Source of the DNA: Opitutaceae bacterium
GTDB lineage: Bacteria; Verrucomicrobiota; Verrucomicrobiia; Opitutales; Opitutaceae
NCBI GenBank assembly: GCA_016715765.1
Contig: JADJZJ010000008.1
Location: forward strand, 1 to 64,000
Direction of reading: 5' to 3'
DNA length: 64,000 bases
In this document: positions 1 to 10,419 of the stretch, piece by piece
How the letters are laid out: each line of letters starts with the position of its first letter
Position numbering within the stretch: the first letter of the stretch is position 1
Made by a program: the position numbers and the translations under genes
Notes under the pieces: generated by a model
The model's input: only the letters and a program-made list of their open reading frames with translations
Told to the model about the DNA's origin: nothing
Database searches by the model: none

Positions 1-73
1 TTAAGTAGTTCGGGTGAAATACGGATCCCCTAGAGCAATTGAATTGGAAATGGATCAATTCCGATTCTAATCA

Positions 74-319
74 ATGCGCCGCGAAGCACCGGATTTGCCA
101 TATGAAATCGCGAGTGGATGGAGCAAACTAACTGACAGCGAACGGACTAGAATCGAGAATTATTATCGAATGCACGGGTGGGGTATCAGTATAGATCAAA
201 AAGGGCCCCGGTTATTTGTATCGCGATTTCATCTTAGAGAACCTGGCTATTATCAGAAACTCGATCCGGATAATTTAGTAGAAGCCGAGAAAAAGATTAC
301 GGTAACGGAAAGAGAGTAA
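74..319 (+). CDS. Small hypothetical protein, 81 aa
   Basis: I do not recognise this protein. It is a charged, soluble-looking 81-residue sequence with no membrane segment or signal peptide; residues 1-30 look helical and aromatic residues are frequent (YYRMHGWG near residue 31). It lies in DNA clearly richer in A and T than the rest of the window, next to a gene-poor stretch and upstream of a serine recombinase, so it may be cargo of a mobile region. The first ATG is used; no strong ribosome binding site is visible. Small proteins of this kind occur as immunity or orphan cassette genes, but nothing here shows that. Existence of the gene is only moderately supported. Confidence 0.42.
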   Translation: MRREAPDLPYEIASGWSKLTDSERTRIENYYRMHGWGISIDQKGPRLFVSRFHLREPGYYQKLDPDNLVEAEKKITVTERE

Positions 320-1495
320 ATATAATGAAATTTATTTCTCAATGGAGATCGCTAGTGTTTGTTGTGGCCCGGTTGGATCCAGCTATCCGAAATTTGATTG
401 AGCCGACCCCCACACTAACATATACAAAGTTCGGCAATAGATCATGAAGATAACTGCGCAATTTTGTCTGTGCGCACCAATTTACGATAAACAGTGGGTG
501 CATTACTGGGCGTCCTGGGTTGCCGTCAATCATTTGCTCGGTCAGTTCCACCACGCAAAGCCTATCAAAACGCTTCAGTTGAAGTTGTATATATGTGTTT
601 TCATACTGCTCGCGAAATGGTGTTCGAGGGCTTCCATCACTGATAAAGAATGGGGTATGCCGTGTCGAAGTGTTCCGCGAAGAAGCATGTGTGGTTAGAT
701 ATCGTGAGCATACGGGGAGGCTTTCGGCGTCGCATCGATGTAACCGCACGCGGATATTACGAAGAGTGGAGTCGATGAAGGTTCAAATTCGGTTCCGGAT
801 AGTGGCGAAATCTAATTCTCGCTGGGGTGGATCGAAATATCTGAAAATCTTGCGCACGCAAGATGGGCCGAACCACACGGCGGAACCAGCCTCGCCAAGC
901 CGAGGTGGTTCATCGTAACGTTAGCCAAATAAAATCAACGTTTGGCGATATATAACCATGAGGCGGATGATTCTTGTTTCCGCGGCAGTGCAGGCCATAT
1001 GCCCAGGTTGCCCTTGCGATTTTCGGACACCATGGCTGGTTGCGACTTTGCCGGCCTAGAAGCGTAGGCCCCAAAGCCGGAGCGACAGTTGCTGGCTCGG
1101 CCTTCGACCGATAACGCAGCGAGCGAGTAGCAGACGAGTAGTAGCGTAGTAGCGGACGAGTAGCGGTTGCAATCGGGTCCTAACAAAATTGTTAGGGGTG
1201 GCGTGTTCCGACTTGGATAAATAGAGAGTTCAACGAGTAGTTGAGCAGATGGAGACTGATGTTGGTCCAAATTGATTTGTAAAAGGTGTGAAGGCGGATG
1301 CTCAAAAGGGCTTAAAATTCAGCGTGGTTTTTAACCATTCTTAGCCAGCTTGGATGGTGGTCAGGTTGGATTCAGCACTCGTGGTCAATGGGCATTGGCT
1401 GACGGCTTTTTTTGACCAATAGGGCCATTGTGAAAATTTTGCCGGAGCATTCCCAAAGTGGGCCTGTCTAAAGGTAGATTCATCCACCTTTATCC
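320..1495. other. Gene-poor, AT-richer accessory stretch
   Basis: About 1.2 kb with no convincing gene. The open frames present overlap one another on both strands and have atypical composition. A possible 47-residue frame starts at 775 but has no supporting features. The stretch holds a run of short direct repeats of the type GAGTAG/GTAGCGG at about 1120-1165, a small inverted repeat GCCAAA/TTTGGC at 924-946, and the palindrome listed separately at 1179-1196. Base composition differs from the chromosomal part, consistent with horizontally acquired, decaying DNA. Confidence 0.55.
1179..1196. repeat. Perfect 8-bp inverted repeat with 2-nt spacer
   Basis: CCTAACAA, two bases, then TTGTTAGG. 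It could be a protein-binding site or a remnant of a recombination site. There is no T-run after it, so it is not a clear terminator. It resembles only the outer boxes of an integron attC and lacks the inner arms. Confidence 0.5.
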
Positions 1496-1846
1496 ATGCC
1501 TCTGCTCGACCTCTCGCGCTTTGACCATCTATCCGAGTCGGACATTATCCAACGTATCAGCTCCTTGCTTGCCCTCGGTGTAATCCGGCACCAGCACGCC
1601 CAGCGGCGCCAGCCGGCGAAGCCCAGCCAAGCCGATCTGATCCGCGACCCAATCGAACAGGAGATCGTGCGGCACCTGGCCAAAATGGGCCAGTCTACCT
1701 TGATCGATCTGCAGCATACCTTGGGCGTGTCCCGCAACGTGCTGCTGACCCGGCTCCAGCGCCTGCGCCAATCGGGCCTCTGCCTGCGGGACGGACGTAC
1801 CCGTGGGGCCCGTTACCGCCTGCGGCAGGATTTCAGCTGGAACTGA
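1496..1846 (+). CDS. Winged-helix DNA-binding protein
   Basis: A 116-residue protein whose C-terminal half (about residues 50-112) reads as a winged helix-turn-helix. A helix containing PIEQEIVRHL is followed by a turn and recognition helix around LGVSRNVLLTRLQRL, and then a basic wing rich in Arg. The N-terminal 45 residues are also helical. It is probably a small transcriptional regulator acting on its own cassette; the target is unknown. It stands upstream of two damaged genes on the same strand and faces the serine recombinase, so it may belong to the same mobile region. The ATG at 1496 is taken as start; the region before it is AT-rich and could hold a promoter. Family assignment rests on pattern only. 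Confidence 0.6.
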   Translation: MPLLDLSRFDHLSESDIIQRISSLLALGVIRHQHAQRRQPAKPSQADLIRDPIEQEIVRHLAKMGQSTLIDLQHTLGVSRNVLLTRLQRLRQSGLCLRDGRTRGARYRLRQDFSWN

Positions 1847-2032
1847 CCCGTAGTCCACATGCCGACATCATGCCAACGACCACCTCGGTCTGATCTCTTG
1901 CGAGCTAGGGCCTCAGACAAGAATCGGATCCATTTTGGGACGGTTTCGAGTCATGGTTCACAGGTTGACCCATCGATGAGACCAGATAAGCTGGTCCGAA
2001 TCCAACGACGCAGCCGCGACGATTCATCCTCC

Positions 2033-2621
2033 ATGGCACTGAAGGCAACGAAACCAGCTCAAACCACCCGCCGGGTTCGGCCGGCGGTCGGGCAAGCTGT
2101 TTCAGGCCAAGGCGCGCATCGCATCACTCTCTGGCCGGTTCGCTGATCGCGGCGTGCCAAGAAGCCACTAAGACTCCCCGGCGCAATTATTGGCCCATGC
2201 CTTGGCACTGGGGTGCAGTCATTATGCCACCTTGTGGCCTGACCTGACCCCGACGCCCAGTCATCTGCCGCAAGAAGTGCTGGGCTGTGCCCTGTTGCGC
2301 GGTCCGGCAGACGTGGAAACTTTTCAAGCGATACGTTGCGGAGCCATGCTGCTGAGCGATCTAGCAAACTCCCCCGCCGCCATTGGGGCAGCGGCGCACG
2401 AACTCGGAGTCGCGGGCCGGATGGCCCACCTCGCTCGACTCGGCTTGGCCGCCGACGCTCATGCGGACTACTGGACCAGGATTTTGGCGGAGTTACCGGT
2501 GGGCGTACCGTTGGAAACCGACTTTTTGCCGGGGATCTCCCGGTTAACTACAGAAACACGTCTATCAGGCCCGGGGCGTGGTCCGGTGCGCACATGGCTG
2601 CGCACCCACCACAACCCATGA
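2033..2621 (+). pseudogene. Decayed conserved hypothetical gene, upstream partner of the nucleotidyltransferase
   Basis: The 3' part (from about 2172 to the TGA at 2619-2621) encodes a good protein-like sequence with motifs such as EVLGCALLRGP and GAMLLSDLANSP, but has no ATG; the only nearby start is a TTG at 2190. The same frame continues upstream across a TAA at 2169-2171 into plausible protein (GKLFQAKARIASLSGRFADR). Still further upstream a plausible beginning, MALKATKPAQTTRR at 2033, lies in another frame. The simplest reading is an ancestral gene now broken by a frame change near 2075-2095 and a nonsense codon at 2169. Its stop overlaps the next start as ATGA, indicating an old translationally coupled pair. 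Function unknown. Confidence 0.5.
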
Positions 2622-3258
2622 ACACAGCACAAACCATCGCAGAAACTCTCGATCGGCATCTGACACGGCGAACCCCCATGGTGGTCTTTGGTTCGGCCGC
2701 CTTGCTGCTCGACCAGAATTTTGCGCCGCGCCTTACCGGCCGGGTCACCAATGACATCGACTTCATTATTCCGGCGCGCCGGGAAATGGCCGTCGATACC
2801 GACCGCCAATTCTGGCAGGCGTTGAAGGCCACCAATCGCGAATTGGAGCCAAGGCAGCTCTACATCACCCACATCTTTCCGGAGCGTGAAGTCATCCTGA
2901 CGCCGGATTGGAAGAATCACACCGTAGAACTGCCCAACGACCGGCTCCCATAACCTGCAGTTTGAGCCGGCCAAGCATGCTGGACCTGGTGGTCTCAAAA
3001 ATGGGGCGAGGCGATCTCCAGGATCAGGCCGATGTCCAGACCATGCTTCGGCTCCAGCGTGAGGTCTTCCTGGTGGGGCCCTCCTCGAAAACGATCACGG
3101 CCGCGGCCCAGCGAGTGAATGTGCCGGAAATCTACCGAGAGATCTTTCCGCGAGCCGCCGCGCAGATCATCAATGCGGTTCGGAAAATGGAGTTGGGAGA
3201 GTCAGCCAACCCCAGATTCCCCTCCACCAGGCTAGCTGGATTTGGGATGCGGCCCTGA
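2618..3258 (+). pseudogene. Nucleotidyltransferase-fold protein (DUF6036-like), frameshifted
   Basis: The first frame starts at ATG 2618 and encodes a nucleotidyltransferase-like N-terminus with VVFGSAALLL and TNDIDFIIP, the usual GS...D-x-D arrangement of the family. It stops at 2953. The expected second half, with LSRPSMLDLVVSKMGRGD, is in the +2 frame and runs to 3258. A one-nucleotide indel near 2940-2953 therefore splits the gene. Members are found in two-gene modules, often suspected of toxin-antitoxin or defence roles; here the partner would be the damaged gene just upstream, overlapping by ATGA. The break could be true decay or an assembly error. The assignment to the nucleotidyltransferase fold is inferred from motifs. 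Confidence 0.62.
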
Positions 3259-3323
3259 TCGACCTCATCTGGATTAGAATAGGGTCTCGTCATTGCACCT
3301 TATTGGACAGGACTTCAGTTGGA

Positions 3324-5414
3324 TCAGACCGCCTTGGGTTGGCTCAGGTCCGCGAACCGTCGCTTTTGTTCGTCCAGCGGCAGTCCGGCCAGGCGCGTCA
3401 ATTGATTGAGGCTGAAGCGCCGCACCTCGCTCTCCTTCGTCAGGTTTAGCAGGTGGGCCTGGAGGTCCTGATCGAGTTCAAGCAGCTTGAGGTGCTGGGT
3501 GACCGTGGCCGGCGACACCCTTTCCTCGGCCGCAAGGGTGATCCGCAGGAGTCCAGTCTCGGCGTCCAACCGCCGTTGCCAGGCCCGGGCCCGGTGGATG
3601 GCATGTTGCGCCGGCAGGTCCGGCTTTACTGCTGTGCTGGGCTTGCGAGTGCCCAGATCGCACCGGAACGGGGCGAGGATACTGACTGGGACCGGATTGC
3701 CGGCTTGGGCCAAGGCCACCTCCAGCGTCAGGGCCAGAGCCCGGCCACGGGCAACTGGCTCAGCCTCCCTCTGCTCAATCACAAGCCGCTCCTCCATGCC
3801 TTCAATCAGCCGGGCCACCCGGAGTTTGAGCCTCAATTCCAAGAGCCGCGTGCCTGCCGCCACCTTTCCCGGCGTCTTGGATGGCCGCACATCCACCCGC
3901 TCCAGGAACAACGCAACCAAGTCCCGTTGCTGCCCAAGCGAGAGGGTGGGCATGATTTCCGAAAAACGAGCCAGCGACTGACGGATGCGCACGGCATCCA
4001 GTCCGCCTTGCTCGCATTCCGCCAAGTCCGCCCGCAGTTGCTCCCGCTCAATCAGCAAGCGCTGCTTTTGCTGATGCAACGCGTCCGCCTCAATCCGGAG
4101 GGATTCACTCAGCGAGGCGAGGCCACCGGTCACGATGGCCTGCGCGCAATTCCGTAGCTGTCCGGCAATCGTTTCGAGCGAGGTCTCAACCTCGGTCAGC
4201 CTAGCCCGCAGGGGAGTCCGGTCCGTTTGCCGATGCTCCAATACCCGTTCCAAGGTAGCTTGGACTATTTCCGGGTGCTGGCTGCACTGGCCCAAGAAGC
4301 CCATGACCGCCAGTTCCAGTGAACCGGCGGCGATGTGCCTTACCGGGCAGGCCGCGTCCGTCCGCTCCTTGTGCAGGTACCCGCAGGTATAGTAGCGGTA
4401 CGGCTTGCCGTTGGGATCGTGTTTGCCGCTGGCACTGGGGATCAGGGCCCGGCCACAACTGCCGCAATAAGCGATGCCCTTTAGCAGGTGGAAGTGTTTG
4501 TCCCGGTCCGTGAACCGCCGCTTGGGCGGATTGATCCGCTTATTGATCGCGGCATTGGCCCGCTCCCACGTTTCCAAGGAGACCAAAGCCTGATGCTGAC
4601 CGGCGAAGACTTGGCCGTTCATGCGCACCTGACCGGCATAGAGCGGCCGGGTGATGAGCCGCCGCAGGATGTCCGTCCGGAAGCGCCGGTCCCCGATGTT
4701 CAGCGGTTGGCCGTCTCGGCTGTGGTAGTGCCGTACCCGGGTCCGGAGCCCCTCATCGTTGAGGGTATTGGCGATCTCCGCCAAGCCCACGAGCCGGGCA
4801 GCCATTTCATAGATTCTGACGATTACCGCCGCTTCCACGGGCTCCGGGCTCAGGCCTTGGAGCTTCTCGTCGTAGCGGTACCCGTAGGGCACGACCCCGC
4901 CGGTCCAGAACCCCCGCTTGGCCTGTTCGTTGAGTTTCAAGCGGATCTTTTCGGCCGTGTTCAGCCGCTCGTATTCCGCGACACTCATGAGCAGGTTGTT
5001 CTTGAGCCGGCCCGAGGGGGTTTCGTCCGACAGGTCTTCGGTCGGGCTCACGAGTTTGCAGCCGTGTTTCTGGAGGAAAGACCGGAAGGGCCCCCATTCG
5101 TCGGTGCTGCGCAGGACCCGCTCCAGCTTGAAGATCAGCACCACCTTGACCTCGCCGGCCTCGATCAGGCGCATCAAGGCCCGGATGCCCGGCCGGTTCA
5201 TCGAACTGCCGGAGTAGGCAGGGTCAGAGAAGCAGGCGACCTCGCACCAGCCGAGGGCGGTTTGCTTCGTGATGTGGTCCCGGCAGATCGCGGCCTGGCT
5301 CTCACAGGAGTCAAACCGGCCGCCAACTTGGTTGGCCGTGGAAACACGGGTGTAGATCGCGACCGGCACGGTGGCCGGCGTGGTGATGGGATTCGCGGAC
5401 GGGATCGCCTGCAT
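3324..5414 (-). CDS. Large serine recombinase
   Basis: A 696-residue site-specific recombinase. The N-terminal resolvase domain (about residues 15-165) carries the catalytic serine S25 in YTRVSTANQ, followed by the recombinase domain (around GYRYDEKLQG), a zinc ribbon (CGSCGRAL ... YTC) and a coiled-coil stretch. Such enzymes integrate or excise phages and genomic islands through a covalent phosphoserine intermediate. The C-terminal ~100 residues contain a helix-turn-helix segment resembling ParB-type domains (VSPATVTQHLKLLEL). The start at 5414 was chosen because GGAGGA lies five bases before that ATG; an upstream ATG at 5462 lacks this. It lies 283 bases from tRNA-Ser and next to decayed cargo genes, so it probably drove insertion of the region to its left. 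Attachment sites were not found. Confidence 0.93.
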   Translation of the reverse strand: MQAIPSANPITTPATVPVAIYTRVSTANQVGGRFDSCESQAAICRDHITKQTALGWCEVACFSDPAYSGSSMNRPGIRALMRLIEAGEVKVVLIFKLERVLRSTDEWGPFRSFLQKHGCKLVSPTEDLSDETPSGRLKNNLLMSVAEYERLNTAEKIRLKLNEQAKRGFWTGGVVPYGYRYDEKLQGLSPEPVEAAVIVRIYEMAARLVGLAEIANTLNDEGLRTRVRHYHSRDGQPLNIGDRRFRTDILRRLITRPLYAGQVRMNGQVFAGQHQALVSLETWERANAAINKRINPPKRRFTDRDKHFHLLKGIAYCGSCGRALIPSASGKHDPNGKPYRYYTCGYLHKERTDAACPVRHIAAGSLELAVMGFLGQCSQHPEIVQATLERVLEHRQTDRTPLRARLTEVETSLETIAGQLRNCAQAIVTGGLASLSESLRIEADALHQQKQRLLIEREQLRADLAECEQGGLDAVRIRQSLARFSEIMPTLSLGQQRDLVALFLERVDVRPSKTPGKVAAGTRLLELRLKLRVARLIEGMEERLVIEQREAEPVARGRALALTLEVALAQAGNPVPVSILAPFRCDLGTRKPSTAVKPDLPAQHAIHRARAWQRRLDAETGLLRITLAAEERVSPATVTQHLKLLELDQDLQAHLLNLTKESEVRRFSLNQLTRLAGLPLDEQKRRFADLSQPKAV

Positions 5415-5694
5415 AACTGTCCTCCAATTTTTAAGGTGGGAGGGCGATCCAATTGGCCTCACCCCGGGTGAACTAACTCGCCGGACATTATCGCAGAATG
5501 CGGAAGAAATTCACGCGCGGAATTTTAGCAGGGGCCAAAACCGGGCCGCCTTGGGACACGCCATTTCCCCATGGCGGCCCTTCAGAAATCGAACTAATGC
5601 CGAGGACAAGAAATGCCCGTTTTCACAGTAGTTTCGCGCGCAGCGACTTAACTGTTTTCTGAGGGTCGAAAAATAGTTCGCACCCAAGGGCGGA

Positions 5695-5784
<90 letters not shown>

Positions 5785-5870
5785 AGTAGCGAACCGCGAA
5801 ACGTAGGTTCTGGCCCGGAAAACGGAAGCAGAAAGTTCGTGAGGCTTACCTTAAGCAGGGACGATGCCTT

Positions 5871-5940
5871 GGGTAGCGCCCGGCCTCCCGCCGTCGCCAA
5901 GGCTATGGCGGGCAGGCCGGACGGGCGGTTGGGCGTACGC
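5871..5940. repeat. Dispersed hairpin, GCCCGGCCTCC family
   Basis: Begins GGGTAGCGCCCGGCCTCC and folds through GGCCTCCCGCC (5883-5893) with GGCGGGCAGGCC (5907-5918). The first 18 bases are identical to the left arm of the palindrome at 55190. It lies downstream of the oxidoreductase gene, in noncoding DNA. Confidence 0.65.
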
Positions 5941-5991
5941 CGGTCATTCAGACCCGTTGGAGGCCGGGTCCCAATTCAGCAAACTCCAAGC

Positions 5992-7197
5992 TCAAGCCGG
6001 CGTGGCGCCGAAATCAGGCACGGCCAGCCACTCGCCTTCGCGCCGGGAGGATTCGTGGGCGATGATGCCGGGGGCGTTGTATTTCGCCGACTCCCAGACG
6101 TTGATGAACGGCTGCCGGCCGCTGACGACGGCGCGCACGAAATCGTCGGTGAGAAACTGGTGCGAGCCCTCGTGCCCGTTGGGCTGGGTGCGAAAGGACC
6201 CGGGCAGTCGCTCACGATACTTTTGGTGCACGGGAGCAAAGCTGGTGAGGAAATCGCGGCGGAGCTCACGCTCGACCTTGGGTTCCTCCTCCTTGTCGGA
6301 CGCATACACGTCAACGCACTTGATCTGGTCTTCCACGGATACGGGGTCCGCCATGCGCGAGCCCCACATGGCATCCCGTGCGCTCTCCTCGTAGCTGCCC
6401 TCGGTGCCAAAGAGCGAGAGGCGCACCGAGCGTCCGCCCTTTGTGCCGCAGCGGCGAAATTCATTGATGCGCGCCATGCCCCCGTCGCTCGTGCGGCAGA
6501 GCGCGGTTTGATTGCTGAAGTCGTTGCCGAACTGGCTCACCTCCCTGAGGAAGATCCCGTCGTCGGACCGATCCTTCCAGCCGAGGCACGACACCGACGT
6601 CATGCGGGCGCCCGTGACGGACAGCACCATGGCGACCGAGTGGGTGGGATACAGCATGGGCGGGACGCTCGCGGTCGCCTTCCAGTTGGCCCCGCCGCCG
6701 CGCTGAAACACGGAATAGAAGCCGTGCGACATGTCGTGGTAGTAGGCGCCTTCGCCGTAGACAAAATGGCCGAACTCACCGGCGTCCCACTTCTCCCTGC
6801 AGAAAAGGCGGTTGCCGTAATAGCAGGACGTCTCGCCCATCATGTAGATGAGGCCGGTCTTTTTCACCGCCTCGACGAGCAGATGCAGATCCTCGATGGA
6901 GGTGGCGGCAGGCACGGCGGAATAGACATGCTTGCCCGCCGCCAAGGCCCGCAGCGCGATCGGCGCGTGGGTCCAGCGTTGGGTGAAAATGGCGATGGCC
7001 TCGACGTCGCTCTGCAAAACCTCATCCAGATTGCGGAAGGTGCGGGTGATCCGGAAGCGCTGCGCGACCTCGGCCATGGTGGCTTCATCGAGGTCGCAGC
7101 AGGACACCTCCTGCACGAGCGGATGCGCCTGAAAAAGCGGAATGAAGCACCGGCTGAAATGCCCGGCGCCGACGATGCAGAGTTTGAAGGGTTTCAC
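5992..7197 (-). CDS. Gfo/Idh/MocA-family oxidoreductase
   Basis: A 401-residue NAD(P)-dependent oxidoreductase. The N-terminal Rossmann fold starts immediately with KLCIVGAGHFSRCF (G-x-G-x-x-x), and the typical AGKHVYSAVPAA segment near residue 90 corresponds to the conserved (E/A)KP region. Here the usual EKP is replaced by AVP, so the catalytic lysine of classical members is not at its normal place. The C-terminal half forms the alpha/beta substrate domain. Substrates in this family are mostly sugars, inositols or bile pigments; nothing here fixes one. There is no signal peptide, so it is cytoplasmic. The GrpB-family gene ends 51 bases upstream on the same strand, so the two may be cotranscribed. 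Confidence 0.88.
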   Translation of the reverse strand: MKPFKLCIVGAGHFSRCFIPLFQAHPLVQEVSCCDLDEATMAEVAQRFRITRTFRNLDEVLQSDVEAIAIFTQRWTHAPIALRALAAGKHVYSAVPAATSIEDLHLLVEAVKKTGLIYMMGETSCYYGNRLFCREKWDAGEFGHFVYGEGAYYHDMSHGFYSVFQRGGGANWKATASVPPMLYPTHSVAMVLSVTGARMTSVSCLGWKDRSDDGIFLREVSQFGNDFSNQTALCRTSDGGMARINEFRRCGTKGGRSVRLSLFGTEGSYEESARDAMWGSRMADPVSVEDQIKCVDVYASDKEEEPKVERELRRDFLTSFAPVHQKYRERLPGSFRTQPNGHEGSHQFLTDDFVRAVVSGRQPFINVWESAKYNAPGIIAHESSRREGEWLAVPDFGATPA

Positions 7198-7248
7198 GAA
7201 TGGAAGGGCGGGGATGAGGGGTTGAGCCGCGCTGGCTCGTGTAGGTTG

Positions 7249-7737
7249 TCAGCGATTTGTTGATCGGGCGGCCAAAATCGATGAAAGCAGACGATCCTTC
7301 GCCTTCCAATACTCCTCCGGACCGAGCGGGGCGTGCTCCAGCTTGATGCGATTGTACTCGGCGAGGTGGCTGGGATCCGCAGTGAAGTATTGGTGCAGGA
7401 ACAGGAAGATGTCGTTCTCGGCATTCCGGATCACGAGTTGGATGCCGAGGGGAAAGGGAAAGGACGCGTCATCGCCAAAGCTGGCGAAGGTGTCGGTCCA
7501 ATTCTGCGGCTGCTTCGTGACGAACTGGGACTTCAGGGCCGCAACCGCCCCCGGGAAATCTTCCGCATTCACCCGCAGCATCACATCAACGTCTCCTTTG
7601 GTCAGGGCGCCGGGAATCGCGGTGGCGCCAACGTGATGGAATTCCGCTTGCGGCAGCAGCGCGGCGAGCCGGCTGGCGATCAGGGGAAGATGCGCCTGCA
7701 AGACCGGGGTCAAGGTTTCTGACAGGATCAGGTGCAT
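7249..7737 (-). CDS. GrpB-family protein (UPF0157)
   Basis: A 162-residue protein of the GrpB/UPF0157 family, which adopts a nucleotidyltransferase-like fold. The signature is HHVGATAIPGALTKGDVDVM near residue 34, corresponding to the family's H-x-GSTA-x-G...K-D-x-D pattern. In some organisms the domain is fused to dephospho-CoA kinase; here it stands alone and its substrate is unknown. The ATG at 7737 is preferred because the family begins near here, although upstream in-frame ATGs at 7764 and 7782 exist; no strong ribosome binding site separates them. It lies upstream of the oxidoreductase on the same strand. Confidence 0.82.
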   Translation of the reverse strand: MHLILSETLTPVLQAHLPLIASRLAALLPQAEFHHVGATAIPGALTKGDVDVMLRVNAEDFPGAVAALKSQFVTKQPQNWTDTFASFGDDASFPFPLGIQLVIRNAENDIFLFLHQYFTADPSHLAEYNRIKLEHAPLGPEEYWKAKDRLLSSILAARSTNR

Positions 7738-7861
7738 GTTGGATTCTTTGCCAACAGTGATCATGCCGCGTCCGATATCCATCGCTTTTTAAGCGTTCCA
7801 AGGTGGACGCGCAGGTCCCTCTGCGCGTCGTTGGGCGTGCGCGTGCCTGACCGTGTGCGCT

Positions 7862-7885
7862 GGCGGGCACAGGGACGTGCCCGCC
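7862..7885. repeat. Intergenic hairpin
   Basis: GGCGGGCAC, six bases, GTGCCCGCC: a perfect 9-bp stem. It lies within GC-rich noncoding DNA between the GrpB gene and the broken antitoxin gene. There is no T-run, so it is more like the dispersed hairpins elsewhere in the window than an intrinsic terminator. Confidence 0.6.
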
Positions 7886-8019
7886 CACCTCAAGGCCGAT
7901 TTGAAAATGTCGCCTGGCAAGGGAGGTTGGACTGCGGCCGAATCCATGCCGGTTCCGATCTGCAGAGGTCCACCGGCCCCCATACTTGACGGGCCTGCCC
8001 GTAGATCCACCGTGCCTAC

Positions 8020-8231
8020 ATGAGAACGTTTACGGCCAAGGTCTTTCAAGCGGGCAACTCCAAGGCGTTGCGGCTCCCACGGGCGCTTAAGCTGAAGTGC
8101 AAGTCCTACCAGGTGACAGCCACCGCCACCGGCCAAAGTGCCATCATGATCCCGCCGCGGAAGCCCGCCGGCTCAAGGCATTGCAGTCGCTGCGCGGTTC
8201 CAGCCCGGATTTTCCCGATCACACCAAGTGA
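8020..8231 (+). pseudogene. AbrB/MazE-type antitoxin gene, frameshifted
   Basis: The first 45 codons encode a swapped-hairpin antitoxin N-terminus (FTAKVFQAGNSKALRLPRAL), the usual DNA-binding part of VapB/MazE-type antitoxins with the N-S-x-x-x-R-(I/L)-P pattern. After about 8135-8147 the expected C-terminal toxin-binding tail, DPAAEARRLKALQSLRG ending with a TGA at 8229-8231, continues in another frame, so one indel breaks the gene. No toxin gene follows: within 115 bases the convergent ABC transporter gene ends. It is probably an orphan remnant of a toxin-antitoxin pair, or else an assembly indel in an orphan antitoxin. Confidence 0.68.
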
Positions 8232-8344
8232 TCTACCGCCAACCATCACCCAAACACGGGAATTCACCGAGTGCCAAATCTGCCGATCAGAACGGCGGGA
8301 AGCGAAATGATTGGCCTGAAGCTGTTGTCCAAGCCGGTCCCCAC

Positions 8345-10402
<2,058 letters not shown>

Positions 10403-10419
10403 GAAGGGTGGCGGGTGGG

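Noticed and set aside
339..749. Possible gene of 136 codons on the minus strand in the AT-richer region
   Set aside because: Overlaps equally poor frames on the plus strand and shows no domain-like pattern, so it was not listed as a gene.
1179..1196. Integron attC site
   Set aside because: Only the outer complementary boxes are present; the inner arms and the extra-helical bases of attC are missing and there is no cassette array.
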